Origin: Roseomonas xinghualingensis
GTDB lineage: Bacteria; Pseudomonadota; Alphaproteobacteria; Acetobacterales; Acetobacteraceae
Reading direction: 5' to 3'
Length of the DNA stretch: 64,000 nucleotides
NCBI RefSeq assembly: GCF_025791835.1
Contig: NZ_JAOXLP010000007.1
Location: 114,573 to 178,572 of the forward strand
Shown here in pieces: positions 41,358 to 60,011 of this stretch. Both the position numbers and the translations under genes were made by a program. The notes beneath the pieces are model-generated. The model was not told where the DNA came from and searched no databases. It saw nothing but the letters and a program-made list of their open reading frames with translations. Positions within the stretch are counted from its first letter, which is position 1; the number at the start of each line of letters is the position of its first letter.

Positions 41358-42044
41358 TCAAGCCGTCGCCGCCGGGAACGGCGCGTCGGCGTGGCGCTTC
41401 CGCTTCACGGCGTCGCGCACCATCACCCAGCCATTCGCAGCGCCGGGAACGGCGCCCTTCACGAAGAGCAGGCCCTTCTCAACGTCAACGCCCGCCACTT
41501 CCAGATTCTGGGTGGTGATGCGCTCGACGCCGAGGTGACCGGCCATCTTCTTGTTCTTGAAGACCTTGCCCGGATCCTGACGGTTACCGGTAGAGCCATG
41601 CGAACGGTGGCTGATCGACACGCCGTGCGACGCCTCAAGGCCGGAGAAGTTCCAGCGCTTCATCGCGCCGGCAAAGCCCTTGCCCTTGGTGACGCCGGTC
41701 ACGTCGATCTTCTGCCCCTTCACGAAGTGGGCCGGGGAGAGCTTGACGCCCGCCTCCAGCACCGCATCGGCGGCCGTGCGGAACTCCATCACCTTCGCCG
41801 GCGCCTCGACGCCAGCCTTGGCGAAGTGCGCGCGGTTCGGCTTGGAGACGTTCTTGGTCTTGGCGTGCCCAGCGCCAAGCTGAACGGCAGTGTATCCGTC
41901 CTTGTCGGCGGAGCGCACCGCCACGACGCGAACGTTATCCACGTGCAGCAGCGTCACCGGCACGGTGGAGCCGTCCTCGTTGAAGAGCCGGGACATGCCC
42001 AGCTTCCGGGCGATCAGGCCAGTGCGGCCATCTTTCGCGGCCAT
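41358..42044 (-). CDS. rplC: 50S ribosomal protein L3
   Basis: Reaches the peptidyl-transferase centre. [17 protein letters not shown] at the start and [19 protein letters not shown] in the loop; [15 protein letters not shown] contains the glutamine that PrmB methylates in other bacteria. 228 residues. Confidence 0.98.
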   Translation of the reverse strand: MAAKDGRTGLIARKLGMSRLFNEDGSTVPVTLLHVDNVRVVAVRSADKDGYTAVQLGAGHAKTKNVSKPNRAHFAKAGVEAPAKVMEFRTAADAVLEAGVKLSPAHFVKGQKIDVTGVTKGKGFAGAMKRWNFSGLEASHGVSISHRSHGSTGNRQDPGKVFKNKKMAGHLGVERITTQNLEVAGVDVEKGLLFVKGAVPGAANGWVMVRDAVKRKRHADAPFPAATA

Positions 42045-42064
42045 GGTGTATGCGCCCCTCAGAC

Positions 42065-42379
42065 TCAGATCTTGATCTCGACGTCCACACCCGAAGCCAG
42101 GTCGAGCTTCATCAGCGCGTCCACGGTCTGCGGGGTGGGGTCGACAATGTCCAGAAGACGGCGATGGGTCCGAATCTCGAACTGCTCGCGCGACTTCTTA
42201 TCGACGTGCGGAGAACGGTTCACGGTGAACCGCTCGATGTGGGTCGGAAGCGGGATGGGACCCCGCACCCGAGCACCGGTCCGCTTCGCGGTGTTCACGA
42301 TCTCCCGCGTGCTGCCATCCAGCACGCGGTGATCGAACGCCTTCAGCCGGATCCGGATATTCTGGGCGTCGGTGGCCAT
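42065..42379 (-). CDS. rpsJ: 30S ribosomal protein S10
   Basis: Head protein and, with NusB, antitermination factor (NusE). [15 protein letters not shown] and [35 protein letters not shown], split by the usual loop. 104 residues. It follows tuf directly (1 bp), with no separate promoter visible. Confidence 0.98.
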   Translation of the reverse strand: MATDAQNIRIRLKAFDHRVLDGSTREIVNTAKRTGARVRGPIPLPTHIERFTVNRSPHVDKKSREQFEIRTHRRLLDIVDPTPQTVDALMKLDLASGVDVEIKI

Positions 42380-42380
42380 C

Positions 42381-43568
<1,188 letters not shown>

Positions 43569-43602
43569 TGTCGTGCCTCTGCCCGGATGGGTCTTCTAAG
43601 GG

Positions 43603-44079
43603 TTACCAGCGGTAGTGGCTGAAAGCCTTGTTGGCTTCGGCCATCCGGTGCGTATCTTCGCGCTTCTTCACGGCCGCGCCGCGGTTGTTCGCCGCGTCCA
43701 TCAGTTCGGCCGAGAGACGATCTTCCATCGTGTGCTCGCCGCGCTTGCGGGCGGACTCGATGATCCAGCGGATCGCCAGGGCCTGACGGCGCTCCGGGCG
43801 AACCTCCACGGGCACCTGGTAGGTGGCACCGCCGACGCGGCGGGAGCGCACCTCAACCGCCGGCTTCACGTTGTCCATGGCCTCGTGAAACAGACGCAGC
43901 GGATCCGCATTGGCGCCACCCCGGCGCTTCAGCGTGTCCATGGCGCCGTAGACGATGCCTTCGGCGATGCTCTTCTTGCCGTCATACATCAGCACGTTCA
44001 TGAAACGGCTAAGCACAACATCCCCGAACTTCGGGTCCGGCAGGACTTCGCGCTTCTCTGCGCGATGGCGACGCGACAT
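43603..44079 (-). CDS. rpsG: 30S ribosomal protein S7
   Basis: Head assembly protein and, in E. coli, str-operon repressor. [20 protein letters not shown] and [24 protein letters not shown] are diagnostic. 158 residues, 11 bp after rpsL. Confidence 0.98.
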   Translation of the reverse strand: MSRRHRAEKREVLPDPKFGDVVLSRFMNVLMYDGKKSIAEGIVYGAMDTLKRRGGANADPLRLFHEAMDNVKPAVEVRSRRVGGATYQVPVEVRPERRQALAIRWIIESARKRGEHTMEDRLSAELMDAANNRGAAVKKREDTHRMAEANKAFSHYRW

Positions 44080-44090
44080 CTCTCAGTTCC

Positions 44091-44462
44091 TCACTTCGGC
44101 CGCTTGGCGCCGTACAGCGAACGGCGCTGGCGACGCTTGGCGATGCCCTGCGTATCGAGCACGCCGCGCAGGATGTGGTAACGAACACCCGGAAGGTCCT
44201 TCACGCGGCCACCGCGGATCAGGACAACCGAGTGCTCCTGGAGGTTGTGCCCCTCACCCGGAATGTAGCTCACCACCTCATGGCCATTCGTCAGGCGCAC
44301 CTTGGCGACCTTACGGAGAGCCGAGTTCGGCTTCTTCGGCGTGGTGGTGTAAACGCGCGTGCAGACACCGCGCTTCTGGGGGCAGCTCTGCAGGGCCGGC
44401 ACCTTGTTGCGGCTCGGCTTCGGCTCGCGCCCCTGCGCGATAAGCTGGTTGATCGTCGGCAT
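44091..44462 (-). CDS. rpsL: 30S ribosomal protein S12
   Basis: Decoding-centre protein. [19 protein letters not shown] and [17 protein letters not shown] keep the lysines whose mutation gives streptomycin resistance (wild-type state) and the aspartate modified by RimO elsewhere. ATG 44462 gives 123 residues. First gene of the str operon, after a ~215-base leader. Confidence 0.98.
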   Translation of the reverse strand: MPTINQLIAQGREPKPSRNKVPALQSCPQKRGVCTRVYTTTPKKPNSALRKVAKVRLTNGHEVVSYIPGEGHNLQEHSVVLIRGGRVKDLPGVRYHILRGVLDTQGIAKRRQRRSLYGAKRPK

Positions 44463-44683
44463 GACGCCCCTTCGTGACCCGTCTCTGTGGCTGACCAGCC
44501 CGCATCCAAGCGAAGGCGCCCGCCAAGCCGCTTCTGCGGCCCTGCGGGCTACTTCCCGCCCCCGGCCTGACCCGCCCACCGAAGCCAAGCTTCAATCTGG
44601 GGCGGAGGCATCGGCGACGCTGAATGGTCGTCCAAACTCGTTCGAACCCGTGGCGCTGCCGATGGGGTCCGTGGAGGGCCGGA

Positions 44684-44712
44684 CAGGTACCCCCCCTCAC
44701 CCCATGAGTCAA
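44684..44712 (-). promoter_or_regulatory. Probable str-operon promoter upstream of rpsL
   Basis: Minus strand TTGACT (44707-44712), 17-bp spacer, TACCTG (44684-44689). It lies in the 361-bp gap between rpoC and rpsL. The remaining gap holds the leader and a hairpin near rpoC; no ORF of note. Confidence 0.6.
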
Positions 44713-44777
44713 GCGCTTTAGGCCTGGTGAAGACGGGCGGGGTATGGTGGGTCGCCCCTCCTGCCCCGCCCAGAGCC

Positions 44778-44807
44778 TGCCTGAGGCCCCGGAAGGGGGC
44801 CTCAGGC
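44778..44807 (-). terminator. Perfect hairpin after rpoC
   Basis: TGCCTGAGGCCCC / GGGGCCTCAGGCA, 13-bp arms with a 5-base loop, 17 bases past the rpoC stop. On the rpoC (minus) strand no T-run follows; the T-run (CCTTTTAAC) is on the plus-strand side. It may act as a 3'-end stabiliser or a factor-dependent stop, not a textbook terminator. Confidence 0.5.
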
Positions 44808-44823
44808 ACCTTTTAACTATAGT

Positions 44824-49059
<4,236 letters not shown>

Positions 49060-49112
49060 GGGGCCTTCCTTCTACGTCCAGCCTGCCACGCCGGAGCGGG
49101 GCAATATCAGCG

Positions 49113-49138
49113 GCCGGCCCCGCTGGGTTGGGGCCGGC
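49113..49138 (-). promoter_or_regulatory. Hairpin in the rpoB-rpoC gap
   Basis: GCCGGCCCC / GGGGCCGGC, 9-bp arms with an 8-base loop, no T-run, in the 100-bp spacer. Probably an mRNA structure rather than a stop, since rpoC needs read-through. Confidence 0.4.
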
Positions 49139-49159
49139 GCGATCCTGTCGGTCGAAAAA

Positions 49160-53353
<4,194 letters not shown>

Positions 53354-53458
53354 GCCAGCCCTGCGTCCCTTCGCCTAACGTGAGACCCAGGCGCCGCCGC
53401 GCGCCCCGATCTCCCGCAAACCTCCGGATAGCCCCAGCCATCCGGCGAAAAGCGGGCA

Positions 53459-53486
53459 CGGGCGGAAACCCTAGGGTTTCCGCCCG
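53459..53486 (-). promoter_or_regulatory. 28-bp perfect palindrome between rplL and rpoB
   Basis: CGGGCGGAAACCCT / AGGGTTTCCGCCCG, continuous 14-bp arms centred at 53472/53473. It lies in the 193-bp rplL-rpoB spacer, where other bacteria place an attenuator and an RNase III site that set rpoBC output relative to rplJL. No T-run follows on the minus strand. The rest of the spacer shows nothing else clear. Confidence 0.55.
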
Positions 53487-53546
53487 GCCCTTCAAACCAC
53501 TCTGCTCCCCCCGGCAAATTCGGCCGGAGAGGTCGCCGGTCGGGTC

Positions 53547-53927
53547 TTACTTGACCTCAACCTTGGCGCCGTTCTCCTCGAGGACCTTGCGGATCTTCTC
53601 CGCCTCATCCTTCGAGACGCCTTCCTTCACGGTCTTCGGCGCACCCTCGACCAGATCCTTGGCCTCCTTCAGGCCCAGACCGGTGATGGTGCGGATTTCC
53701 TTGATGACGTTGATCTTCTTGTCACCGCCGCTGGCGAGGATGACGGTGAACTCCGTCTGCTCCTCGGCCGCGGGAGCGGCAGCGCCGCCGGCAGCCGGGG
53801 CCGCAGCCACGGCGACGGGCGCCGCAGCGGAAACGCCCCACTTCTCCTCAAGCATCTTGGAGAGCTCGGCGGCTTCCAGGACGGAGAGAGAGGACAGCTC
53901 GTCGACGAGCTTCGCGAGATCGGCCAT
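53547..53927 (-). CDS. rplL: 50S ribosomal protein L7/L12
   Basis: Stalk protein that recruits translational GTPases. N-terminal dimerisation segment ([26 protein letters not shown]), Ala-rich hinge, and C-terminal domain with [28 protein letters not shown] 53927 gives 126 residues. Confidence 0.98.
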   Translation of the reverse strand: MADLAKLVDELSSLSVLEAAELSKMLEEKWGVSAAAPVAVAAAPAAGGAAAPAAEEQTEFTVILASGGDKKINVIKEIRTITGLGLKEAKDLVEGAPKTVKEGVSKDEAEKIRKVLEENGAKVEVK

Positions 53928-54015
53928 GATTATGTCCTTCGATCTAATGGCTTGGCTTGATGTTTGCAACCCCGGGTGGCGCCTTTAGAGGCAACCGGCC
54001 CAGGGATACGGCGTT

Positions 54016-54552
54016 TCAGGCGGCTTCCGCGCCCTCGGTAGACCCATCCTTGTCGGCATAGGCCTTGAACACCCGCGCCAGCTGCCCGGCCGGAGCCTGC
54101 AGCACGCCCGCAATACGCGTCGCCGGGGTCTGGATGAGACCAACCAGCTGCGCACGCAGCGTTTCGAGCGAGGGCAGCTCGGACAGAGCCTTGACGCCAT
54201 TGACGTCCAGGGTCTGCGTCCCGATCGCCCCGCCCAGGATCACGAACTTGTCGTTACCCTTGGCGAACTCCACGGCGGTCTTCGCCACCGCCACCGGATC
54301 CGTCGACCACGCGAGCGCGGTCGGACCCTTCAGCAGCGGCGAAATGCCCTGGAAGCGGGTGCCGTCGAGGGCGAGAGTGGCCAGCCGGTTCTTAGCGACC
54401 TTGTACGTCGCACCCGCAGCCCGCATCCGGCGACGCAGTTCGCTCACATCCGCGACCGTCAGACCCTTGTTCTGGGCGACGAGCACGAAGGAGGTCTCGG
54501 CGAACACCGAACCGAGGGAGGCGACGAACTCACGCTTCTCCGTACGGTCCAT
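54016..54552 (-). CDS. rplJ: 50S ribosomal protein L10
   Basis: Stalk base, binds L7/L12 dimers and, in many bacteria, its own mRNA leader. [20 protein letters not shown] and [13 protein letters not shown] C-terminal helix for L12. 178 residues. Confidence 0.97.
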   Translation of the reverse strand: MDRTEKREFVASLGSVFAETSFVLVAQNKGLTVADVSELRRRMRAAGATYKVAKNRLATLALDGTRFQGISPLLKGPTALAWSTDPVAVAKTAVEFAKGNDKFVILGGAIGTQTLDVNGVKALSELPSLETLRAQLVGLIQTPATRIAGVLQAPAGQLARVFKAYADKDGSTEGAEAA

Positions 54553-54570
54553 TCCCGTCTCCTACGAATA

Positions 54571-54830
54571 CCGGCGCCTTGTGGAAGGGCGCCGGCCGGT
54601 TCACGCAGGGATGACCCAGCCCATTCATGGACATGCGGGCCACCCCGGTTCGCCTGTCAGATTCAAGCCGGAAGCCAAGCCAAGCCCGCCGGAAATACGG
54701 CGGATCATCGTCTCTGGCACCCCGTCTCCCCGTTGCGCGGATAACCGCTTTAAGGCCGGTCGGCCACATCAGGTCTCGGACAGGTCGGGCGGGTTTCCCC
54801 ACCCTGCCCGCCTGCCCGTTTCCGGGCAGG
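54571..54830 (-). promoter_or_regulatory. rplJ leader region with hairpins (possible L10 leader and rplA end signal)
   Basis: The 319-bp rplA-rplJ gap has no ORF. Near rplJ is an 8-bp stem (CCGGCGCC / GGCGCCGG, 54571-54595) 19 bases before the ATG. Near rplA is a 9-bp stem with TTTC loop (GCCTGCCCG / CGGGCAGGC, 54810-54831). The first is in the position of an L10-responsive leader; the second could cap the rplKA message. No promoter was assigned with confidence. Confidence 0.4.
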
Positions 54831-54871
54831 CGTATCTCGTGCCCCGGGGCCTGGGCCCCAGGGCGTCAAAC

Positions 54872-55567
54872 TCAGGCGGAGAGGCTCGCCACGTCCACCT
54901 TCAGGCCAGGGCCCATGGAGGAGGACACCGCCACCTTCTTCACATAGGCACCCTTGGAGCCCGAGGGGCGGGCGCGCTGGATGGCGTCCACGAAAGCCTT
55001 CGCATTCTCGAGCAGCTTCTCAGCCTCGAAGCTCGCCTTACCGATACCGGCATGGACGATACCGGCCTTCTCGGCGCGGAACTCCACCTGGCCGGCCTTG
55101 GCGGCCGTCACGGCGCCCTTCACGTCCATGGTGACGGTGCCGAGCTTCGGGTTCGGCATCAGGCCGCGCGGGCCCAGGATCTTACCCAGGCGACCGACGA
55201 TGCCCATCATGTCCGGGGTCGCGATGCAGCGGTCGAACTCGATGGTCCCACCCTGCACCAGCTCCAGCAGATCCTCGGCGCCCACTACGTCAGCGCCAGC
55301 CGCCTTGGCCTCCTCGGCCTTCGGGCCACGGGCGAACACGCCCACGCGGACAGTCTTGCCAGTGCCGTTCGGCAGGCCAACCACGCCGCGGACCATCTGG
55401 TCAGCATGGCGGGGGTCGATGCCCAGGTTCATCGAGATCTCGATCGTCTCGTCGAACTTGGCATTGGCGGCGGACTTGATCGTGGCGATCGCCTCGGCCA
55501 GCCCATAGTTCTTCTCGAGGTCCAGGCCCTCGGCGATCTTGCGGAGACGCTTGCCCTGCTTGGCCAT
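54872..55567 (-). CDS. rplA: 50S ribosomal protein L1
   Basis: Builds the mobile L1 stalk at the E site. [28 protein letters not shown] and [21 protein letters not shown] are typical. 231 residues, 3 bp after rplK. Confidence 0.98.
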   Translation of the reverse strand: MAKQGKRLRKIAEGLDLEKNYGLAEAIATIKSAANAKFDETIEISMNLGIDPRHADQMVRGVVGLPNGTGKTVRVGVFARGPKAEEAKAAGADVVGAEDLLELVQGGTIEFDRCIATPDMMGIVGRLGKILGPRGLMPNPKLGTVTMDVKGAVTAAKAGQVEFRAEKAGIVHAGIGKASFEAEKLLENAKAFVDAIQRARPSGSKGAYVKKVAVSSSMGPGLKVDVASLSA

Positions 55568-55570
55568 CGA

Positions 55571-56005
55571 TCAGCCCTCCACCACGCTCATGCCCATGGC
55601 GCGGGCAGACCCGGCCAACATCCGAACCGCGGCCTCTTCGGTCTCGCAGTTCATATCCTTCATCTTCACCTTGGCGATCTCAGCCAGCTGCGACTTCGTC
55701 ACGCGACCGACCACGCCACCCTTGCCCGGGGTCTGGCTGCCCTTCTCGAGCTTCGCCGCCTTCAGCAGGAAGTAGGTGTTGGGCGGGGTCTTGGTGATGA
55801 AGGAGAAGGTGCGGTCCGAATAGGCGGTAATGACCACCGGCGTCGGGGTCCCGGGCTCCATGCCCTGGGTGGCCGCGTTGAATTCCTTCACGAACTGCAT
55901 GATGTTCAGGCCGCGCTGACCCAGCGCCGGACCAACCGGCGGGGACGGATTCGCCTTGCCCGCGGGAATTTGCAGCTTGATGTAGCCGACGATCTTCTTC
56001 GCCAT
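55571..56005 (-). CDS. rplK: 50S ribosomal protein L11
   Basis: GTPase-centre protein required for the stringent response and the thiostrepton site. [30 protein letters not shown] (read in two parts) is the signature. 144 residues. Confidence 0.98.
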   Translation of the reverse strand: MAKKIVGYIKLQIPAGKANPSPPVGPALGQRGLNIMQFVKEFNAATQGMEPGTPTPVVITAYSDRTFSFITKTPPNTYFLLKAAKLEKGSQTPGKGGVVGRVTKSQLAEIAKVKMKDMNCETEEAAVRMLAGSARAMGMSVVEG

Positions 56006-56172
56006 GCTCTTGCACCTCTCCTAACTCAGAGGCCCGCGGTACTGGCGGCCCGACACCCCGTTAGGCTGGGGCCGGACCTCCCGCGTTCCTGATTCCCGCC
56101 ATTGGGAAAACGCGCGGCAGCCGGGACGGGGCGAACCCCAGCCCGGCCGGCGTGGTGGCGGCCTATAGGCCC

Positions 56173-56194
56173 GGGCTGGACAGGAGTCCAGCCC
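56173..56194 (-). terminator. Hairpin after nusG in the nusG-rplK gap
   Basis: GGGCTGGAC / GTCCAGCCC, 9-bp arms with a 4-base loop, 19 bases past the nusG stop; no T-run follows. The rest of the 207-bp gap has no ORF and probably holds the rplK leader. Confidence 0.4.
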
Positions 56195-56212
56195 AAATTG
56201 CGGATAAGGCTC

Positions 56213-56749
56213 TCAGGCCTTCTCCACCTGCCCGTATTCCAGCTCCACCGGGGTGGCGCGGCCAAAGATGGAGACGGAGACCTTCACGCGACCCTTCTCC
56301 TCGTCCACCTCTTCCACCACACCGTTGAAGGAGGTGAAGGGACCGTCGGCCACGCGGACATTCTCGCCCACCTCGAAGGTGACGGAGGGGCGGCGCGGCT
56401 TCTCCGCGTTGTCCTGCACCTGCTGGAGCATCCGCATCGCCTCACGCTCCGGGATCGGGCTGGGCTTGTTGCGGGCGCCGAGGAAGCCGGTGACCTTGGG
56501 CGTGTCCTTCACCAGGTGCCAGGCGTCGTCGGTCATCTCCATCTTCACGAGCACATAGCCCGGGAAGAACTTCCGCTCGGTATTGACCTTCTGACCCCGG
56601 CGCACCTCGACCACCTCCTCGGAGGGGACGAGCACGTCCTCAATCTTGTCAGCGAGGCCCTTCTGGGCGGCCTGCTCCTTGATCTGGCTGGCGATCTTCT
56701 TCTCGAAGCCCGAATAGACGTGGACCACGTACCACTTCTTGTCGGCCAT
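56213..56749 (-). CDS. nusG: Transcription termination/antitermination factor NusG
   Basis: Links RNA polymerase to Rho and ribosomes. NGN domain ([30 protein letters not shown]) and a C-terminal KOW domain ([23 protein letters not shown]). ATG 56749 gives the usual 178 residues. Confidence 0.97.
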   Translation of the reverse strand: MADKKWYVVHVYSGFEKKIASQIKEQAAQKGLADKIEDVLVPSEEVVEVRRGQKVNTERKFFPGYVLVKMEMTDDAWHLVKDTPKVTGFLGARNKPSPIPEREAMRMLQQVQDNAEKPRRPSVTFEVGENVRVADGPFTSFNGVVEEVDEEKGRVKVSVSIFGRATPVELEYGQVEKA

Positions 56750-56838
56750 GGCCGCGAAGCTCCCAATCCTGTGGCGCCCTACCTCCGGCACGGGCCTCAA
56801 CCCGACCTCCGGCGAGGCGCGTGGAAAATCTTACGCCC

Positions 56839-57033
56839 TCAGGCGAATCCGAACAGCAGGCGCATGGCCAGCTGGATCACCCAATCCGTCACCAGGAAGA
56901 AGACCGCGGCCAGCGCGGAAAGCGCCAGCACCAATCCAGTGGTGATCAGCGTCTCCTTGCGGCTCGGCCAAGTAACGCGGCCGATCTCCTGGCGGACGTC
57001 ACGCAGATAACCCACTGGGTTGAAACCGGCCAC
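56839..57033 (-). CDS. secE: Preprotein translocase subunit SecE
   Basis: Single-helix clamp around SecY. A 64-residue short form: amphipathic VRQEIGRVTWPSRKETL then one transmembrane helix. The short form is the norm in alphaproteobacteria. Confidence 0.95.
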   Translation of the reverse strand: MAGFNPVGYLRDVRQEIGRVTWPSRKETLITTGLVLALSALAAVFFLVTDWVIQLAMRLLFGFA

Positions 57034-57124
57034 GTCAGGCCCCCTCCGGGCGCCGGGGGCCCCGGGGAGGATCCCTGGACGCTACGGCGCCATGCCCGTG
57101 AAAAAGGTCATGCACGGCCCGCCC

Positions 57125-57201
57125 TGGCAGGGGCGGAGGGTCTCGAACCCCCAACCTCCGGTTTTGGAGACCGGCGCTCTAGCCAATTGAGCTACGCCCC
57201 T
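57125..57201 (-). tRNA. trnW: tRNA-Trp (anticodon CCA), 3' CCA encoded
   Basis: The minus strand folds as a full cloverleaf: acceptor AGGGGCG/CGCCCCT, D-arm TAGCTCAATTGGCTAGAGC, anticodon loop CTCCAAA (CCA), T-arm GGGGGTTCGAGACCCTC, discriminator G. CCA follows in the genome (57125-57127). It lies 91 bp upstream of secE, the conserved tRNA-Trp-secE-nusG order. Confidence 0.97.
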
Positions 57202-57375
57202 AACGGGTCCGCGCAGGGGGCGTGCCTTAAGCCAAGGTGAAGCGGCTGTCGAGAGGCCCCGCCGCGATAAGACGCGCAAAGCTGCCGTTCTGCTGCATTT
57301 GGCTCCGGTGACAGGTGTTTCCCGGGCCAGAAGCGGTCGCGAAGGGGCGGGCGCGACGCCTTGCGATTCGCCCGT

Positions 57376-57804
57376 TCAACGGCGGGGCGGGTCCTGGACC
57401 ACCAAGGTGCGGGCCAGCTTGTCGTGCCAGCACTGCTTCTGCGGGTCCCAGAGCATCCAGAGATAGCCGAGGCCAAGCGGCAGGCTGGACACGATGTAGC
57501 CGACATAGCGCGCCACCAGGCGCGGCAGGGGCGGCGTGCCGCCGGTCACGGCATCCACCACGCGTAGCCGCATCAGCATCTTGCCCGGCGTCGCCTGCCG
57601 CGTGGCCCAGAACAGGATGATCAGCAGGGCGGAAATCAGCTGCAGGAAGAGATCAGCCCCCGCCGAAAGCCCCTGCCCGCCCCGCAGGAGATCGCCCAGC
57701 ATCACCAGGATGAGGCCGAGGGGCAGCATCCAGGCGGCATCCAGCAACTGCGCCGCCAGCCTCGGCCAGAACCCGGCCAATTCCACCCCGCGCTGCCCGG
57801 ACAT
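57376..57804 (-). CDS. RDD family membrane protein
   Basis: A 142-residue protein with three hydrophobic helices. The family's Arg and two Asp are in GFWPRLAAQLLDAAWM and RLRVVDAVTG. Some RDD proteins are Na+(Li+)/H+ antiporters, but most are uncharacterised. ATG 57804 has GGAGG 5 bases upstream. It is 68 bp after the ABC exporter and may be co-transcribed with it. Confidence 0.88.
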   Translation of the reverse strand: MSGQRGVELAGFWPRLAAQLLDAAWMLPLGLILVMLGDLLRGGQGLSAGADLFLQLISALLIILFWATRQATPGKMLMRLRVVDAVTGGTPPLPRLVARYVGYIVSSLPLGLGYLWMLWDPQKQCWHDKLARTLVVQDPPRR

Positions 57805-57872
57805 CACGCCCTCCAAAGGCTCAGAAAGGGGGCGGTTGTCCGTGCGGCGGCATGGCTTGTCCAGCCCTCGCC

Positions 57873-59729
57873 TCAGGCCGCCGTGGCCATGCCCTGGCTC
57901 TGCAGCAGATCCCTGTAGAGGCCTGGCCGCAGCGCCAGTTCGGCCGGCGATCCCTGCTCCCGCACCTGCCCGTCCTGCATCACCACGATCCGGTCGAAAT
58001 GCCGCAGCGTGCCCAGGCGATGCGCCACGGCGATCACCGTGCGCCCGCGCATCAGCCGCTCCAGCGCCGCCTGCACCGCCATCTCGGATTCGGAGTCGAG
58101 GGCGGAGGTCGCCTCGTCCAGCAGCAGGATGGGGGCGTCCTTCAGCAGGGCGCGGGCAATGGCCAGACGCTGGCGCTGGCCACCCGAAAGCCGCACCCCG
58201 CGCTGACCGACCTCGGTGTGGAAGCCCTTGGGCATGGCCTCGATGAACTCGCGGCAATGGGCGGCCTCGGCGGCACGTAGCACCTCGGCATCCGTCGCAT
58301 CGGGGCGGCCGTAGCGGATGTTCTCAAGCACCGAGCGCTGGAAGAGCGACACGTCCTGCGGCACCACGGCCAGCATGGCAGCCAGGCTGGCCTGGCTGAC
58401 GCCGGCGATGTCCTGGCCATCGATCAGGATATGCCCCGATTGCGGCGCGGCGAAGCGCTGCAGCAGCGCCAGCGCCGTGGACTTGCCCGAGCCGGAGCGG
58501 CCCACCAGCCCCACCCGCTCACCAGGCGCGATCGAAAGGTCGAAATGGCGCAACACCCGCCCTCCTCCGTCCGTGCGGGCACCCGGATAGGCGAAGGACA
58601 CATCCTGGAAGGCGACGCCGCCGCCACGCGGACGGATCGGCTTTGCATCCGGCCGGTCCGGCAGGGCATGGGGGACGAGCAGCGCCTTCACGGCCTCGGA
58701 CAGTCGCGCGACATGCTGGATCAGCTCCACCAGTGCTACCGCCAGGTCCCGCGTGCCGTGCAGGATGGTGAAGCCCAGGCCACAGGTCATGACGATGTCG
58801 CCGGTGGTGGCACGCCCGGCCTGCCAGAGCATCAGTGCCCAGCAGAGCAGCCCCACTGTCAGCAGCGCCGTCATCACCGCATGGGCGAGGCGCAGCTTCT
58901 CCAGGTAGCGCAGGCTGCGCTTGCGCGAGGCGACCTCGTTGCTGACGGTCTGCCCGAAGCGCTCCCGCTCCCGGATGGTAGCCCCGAAGGCGCGGACAAG
59001 GCCGATATTCTGCACCACATCCACCAGCTCGCCATCCACCGCGGCGGCCTTGGCCGCGTAGTCCTGGTGCAGCGGCTTGCCGCGCCCGGCGAGCCAGGTG
59101 AGCAGGAAGGCCATGCCGCCCGCGATGACGACCAGCGTGCCCGCCATCACCACATCCACCCCTGCCAGGAAAGCAATGGCGATGCAGACGGCGACCGTCG
59201 GCGGCAGCGCGTTCCAGGTCATGGTCGAGAGGACGGTCCAGGCGGCGTTGGCCGTGGCGGAGATCCGGCTGGCCAGCACGCCCGGGGAGCGATCCGCGAA
59301 ATAGTCCGGCGCATGGCCGGAGAGGTGGTGGAACAGGTCCGCCCGCATATGGCCGGTGACGCGGGTGAAGCTGTCCGCCGCCACCCAGCCGCCCAGGCGC
59401 CACAGCAGGTTGTCACCGGCGATGATGGCCGCGAGCAGCCCGAGCGCCGCCCAGGCGCCCTGGCCGGCCTGCGGCCCGGCGGAAAGCACGTCCACCAGAT
59501 GCTTCACCGCGTATTGCGAACCGACGGAGCAGGCGACGGCCGCCAGCACTGCGGCCAGCACCACCGCATGGGCGGTCCGGTACTGCATCACATAACGGAG
59601 AAGGAAGGCGATCGGCCGGTCGGCATAGGGAATCAGGCTTTCCCGCTCCTCCGGTCGGCTTGGCGGAGCAATGGCGGCGGGGGCCATGGAGTGGGTGAGG
59701 TGGGATGCACCGTAGGCGGTGGCCGACAT
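57873..59729 (-). CDS. ABC exporter, fused permease-ATPase half-transporter
   Basis: A 618-residue type IV ABC half-transporter. Six transmembrane helices in about residues 45-330, then the nucleotide-binding domain with Walker A GRSGSGKST (about 411), Q-loop VVPQDVSLFQ, signature LSGGQRQR, Walker B ILLLDEATSALD and H-loop VAHRLGT. It would work as a homodimer exporting a lipid or drug-like solute. The start has GAAGGAG close upstream. Substrate unknown. Confidence 0.93.
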   Translation of the reverse strand: MSATAYGASHLTHSMAPAAIAPPSRPEERESLIPYADRPIAFLLRYVMQYRTAHAVVLAAVLAAVACSVGSQYAVKHLVDVLSAGPQAGQGAWAALGLLAAIIAGDNLLWRLGGWVAADSFTRVTGHMRADLFHHLSGHAPDYFADRSPGVLASRISATANAAWTVLSTMTWNALPPTVAVCIAIAFLAGVDVVMAGTLVVIAGGMAFLLTWLAGRGKPLHQDYAAKAAAVDGELVDVVQNIGLVRAFGATIRERERFGQTVSNEVASRKRSLRYLEKLRLAHAVMTALLTVGLLCWALMLWQAGRATTGDIVMTCGLGFTILHGTRDLAVALVELIQHVARLSEAVKALLVPHALPDRPDAKPIRPRGGGVAFQDVSFAYPGARTDGGGRVLRHFDLSIAPGERVGLVGRSGSGKSTALALLQRFAAPQSGHILIDGQDIAGVSQASLAAMLAVVPQDVSLFQRSVLENIRYGRPDATDAEVLRAAEAAHCREFIEAMPKGFHTEVGQRGVRLSGGQRQRLAIARALLKDAPILLLDEATSALDSESEMAVQAALERLMRGRTVIAVAHRLGTLRHFDRIVVMQDGQVREQGSPAELALRPGLYRDLLQSQGMATAA

Positions 59730-59891
59730 GCGCTCTCCTTCTCGTCGGACCTTGCGGCCCTTGGTTCCTAGGGGCCTTTCGGCCTTCAGCTTCGCGTGAT
59801 CTTGCTTCCTGCCCTCTTCGCCGCGCGAAACGCCGCAAAGCCCCTATCCGTCAGCCTCTATGGGCCTTGGCCGGATAGAAGAACGCATGGC

Positions 59892-59921
59892 TTGACGCTG
59901 GTTTCTGACGAAATCTGGGTA
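59892..59921 (+). promoter_or_regulatory. Possible promoter of the glycosyltransferase gene
   Basis: TTGACG (59892-59897) followed after about 18 bp by a weak TGGGTA. It lies in the 282-bp divergent gap between the ABC exporter and the glycosyltransferase. The -10 is poor. Confidence 0.3.
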
Positions 59922-60011
59922 GCGTTGCCTCTTTCCGGACGCATTCCCCTCGTTGGTGGGCGTCAAGAACGAACACCGGGAGGATCCTGAACCCGTATGG
60001 GAGGCCCTCGC

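Noticed and set aside
56090..56112. TTCCC...GGGAA pattern near rplK, similar to the carA operators
   Set aside because: The arms are in the inverted order (TTCCC first) with a different spacer; only a half-site resembles the TGGGAA operator.
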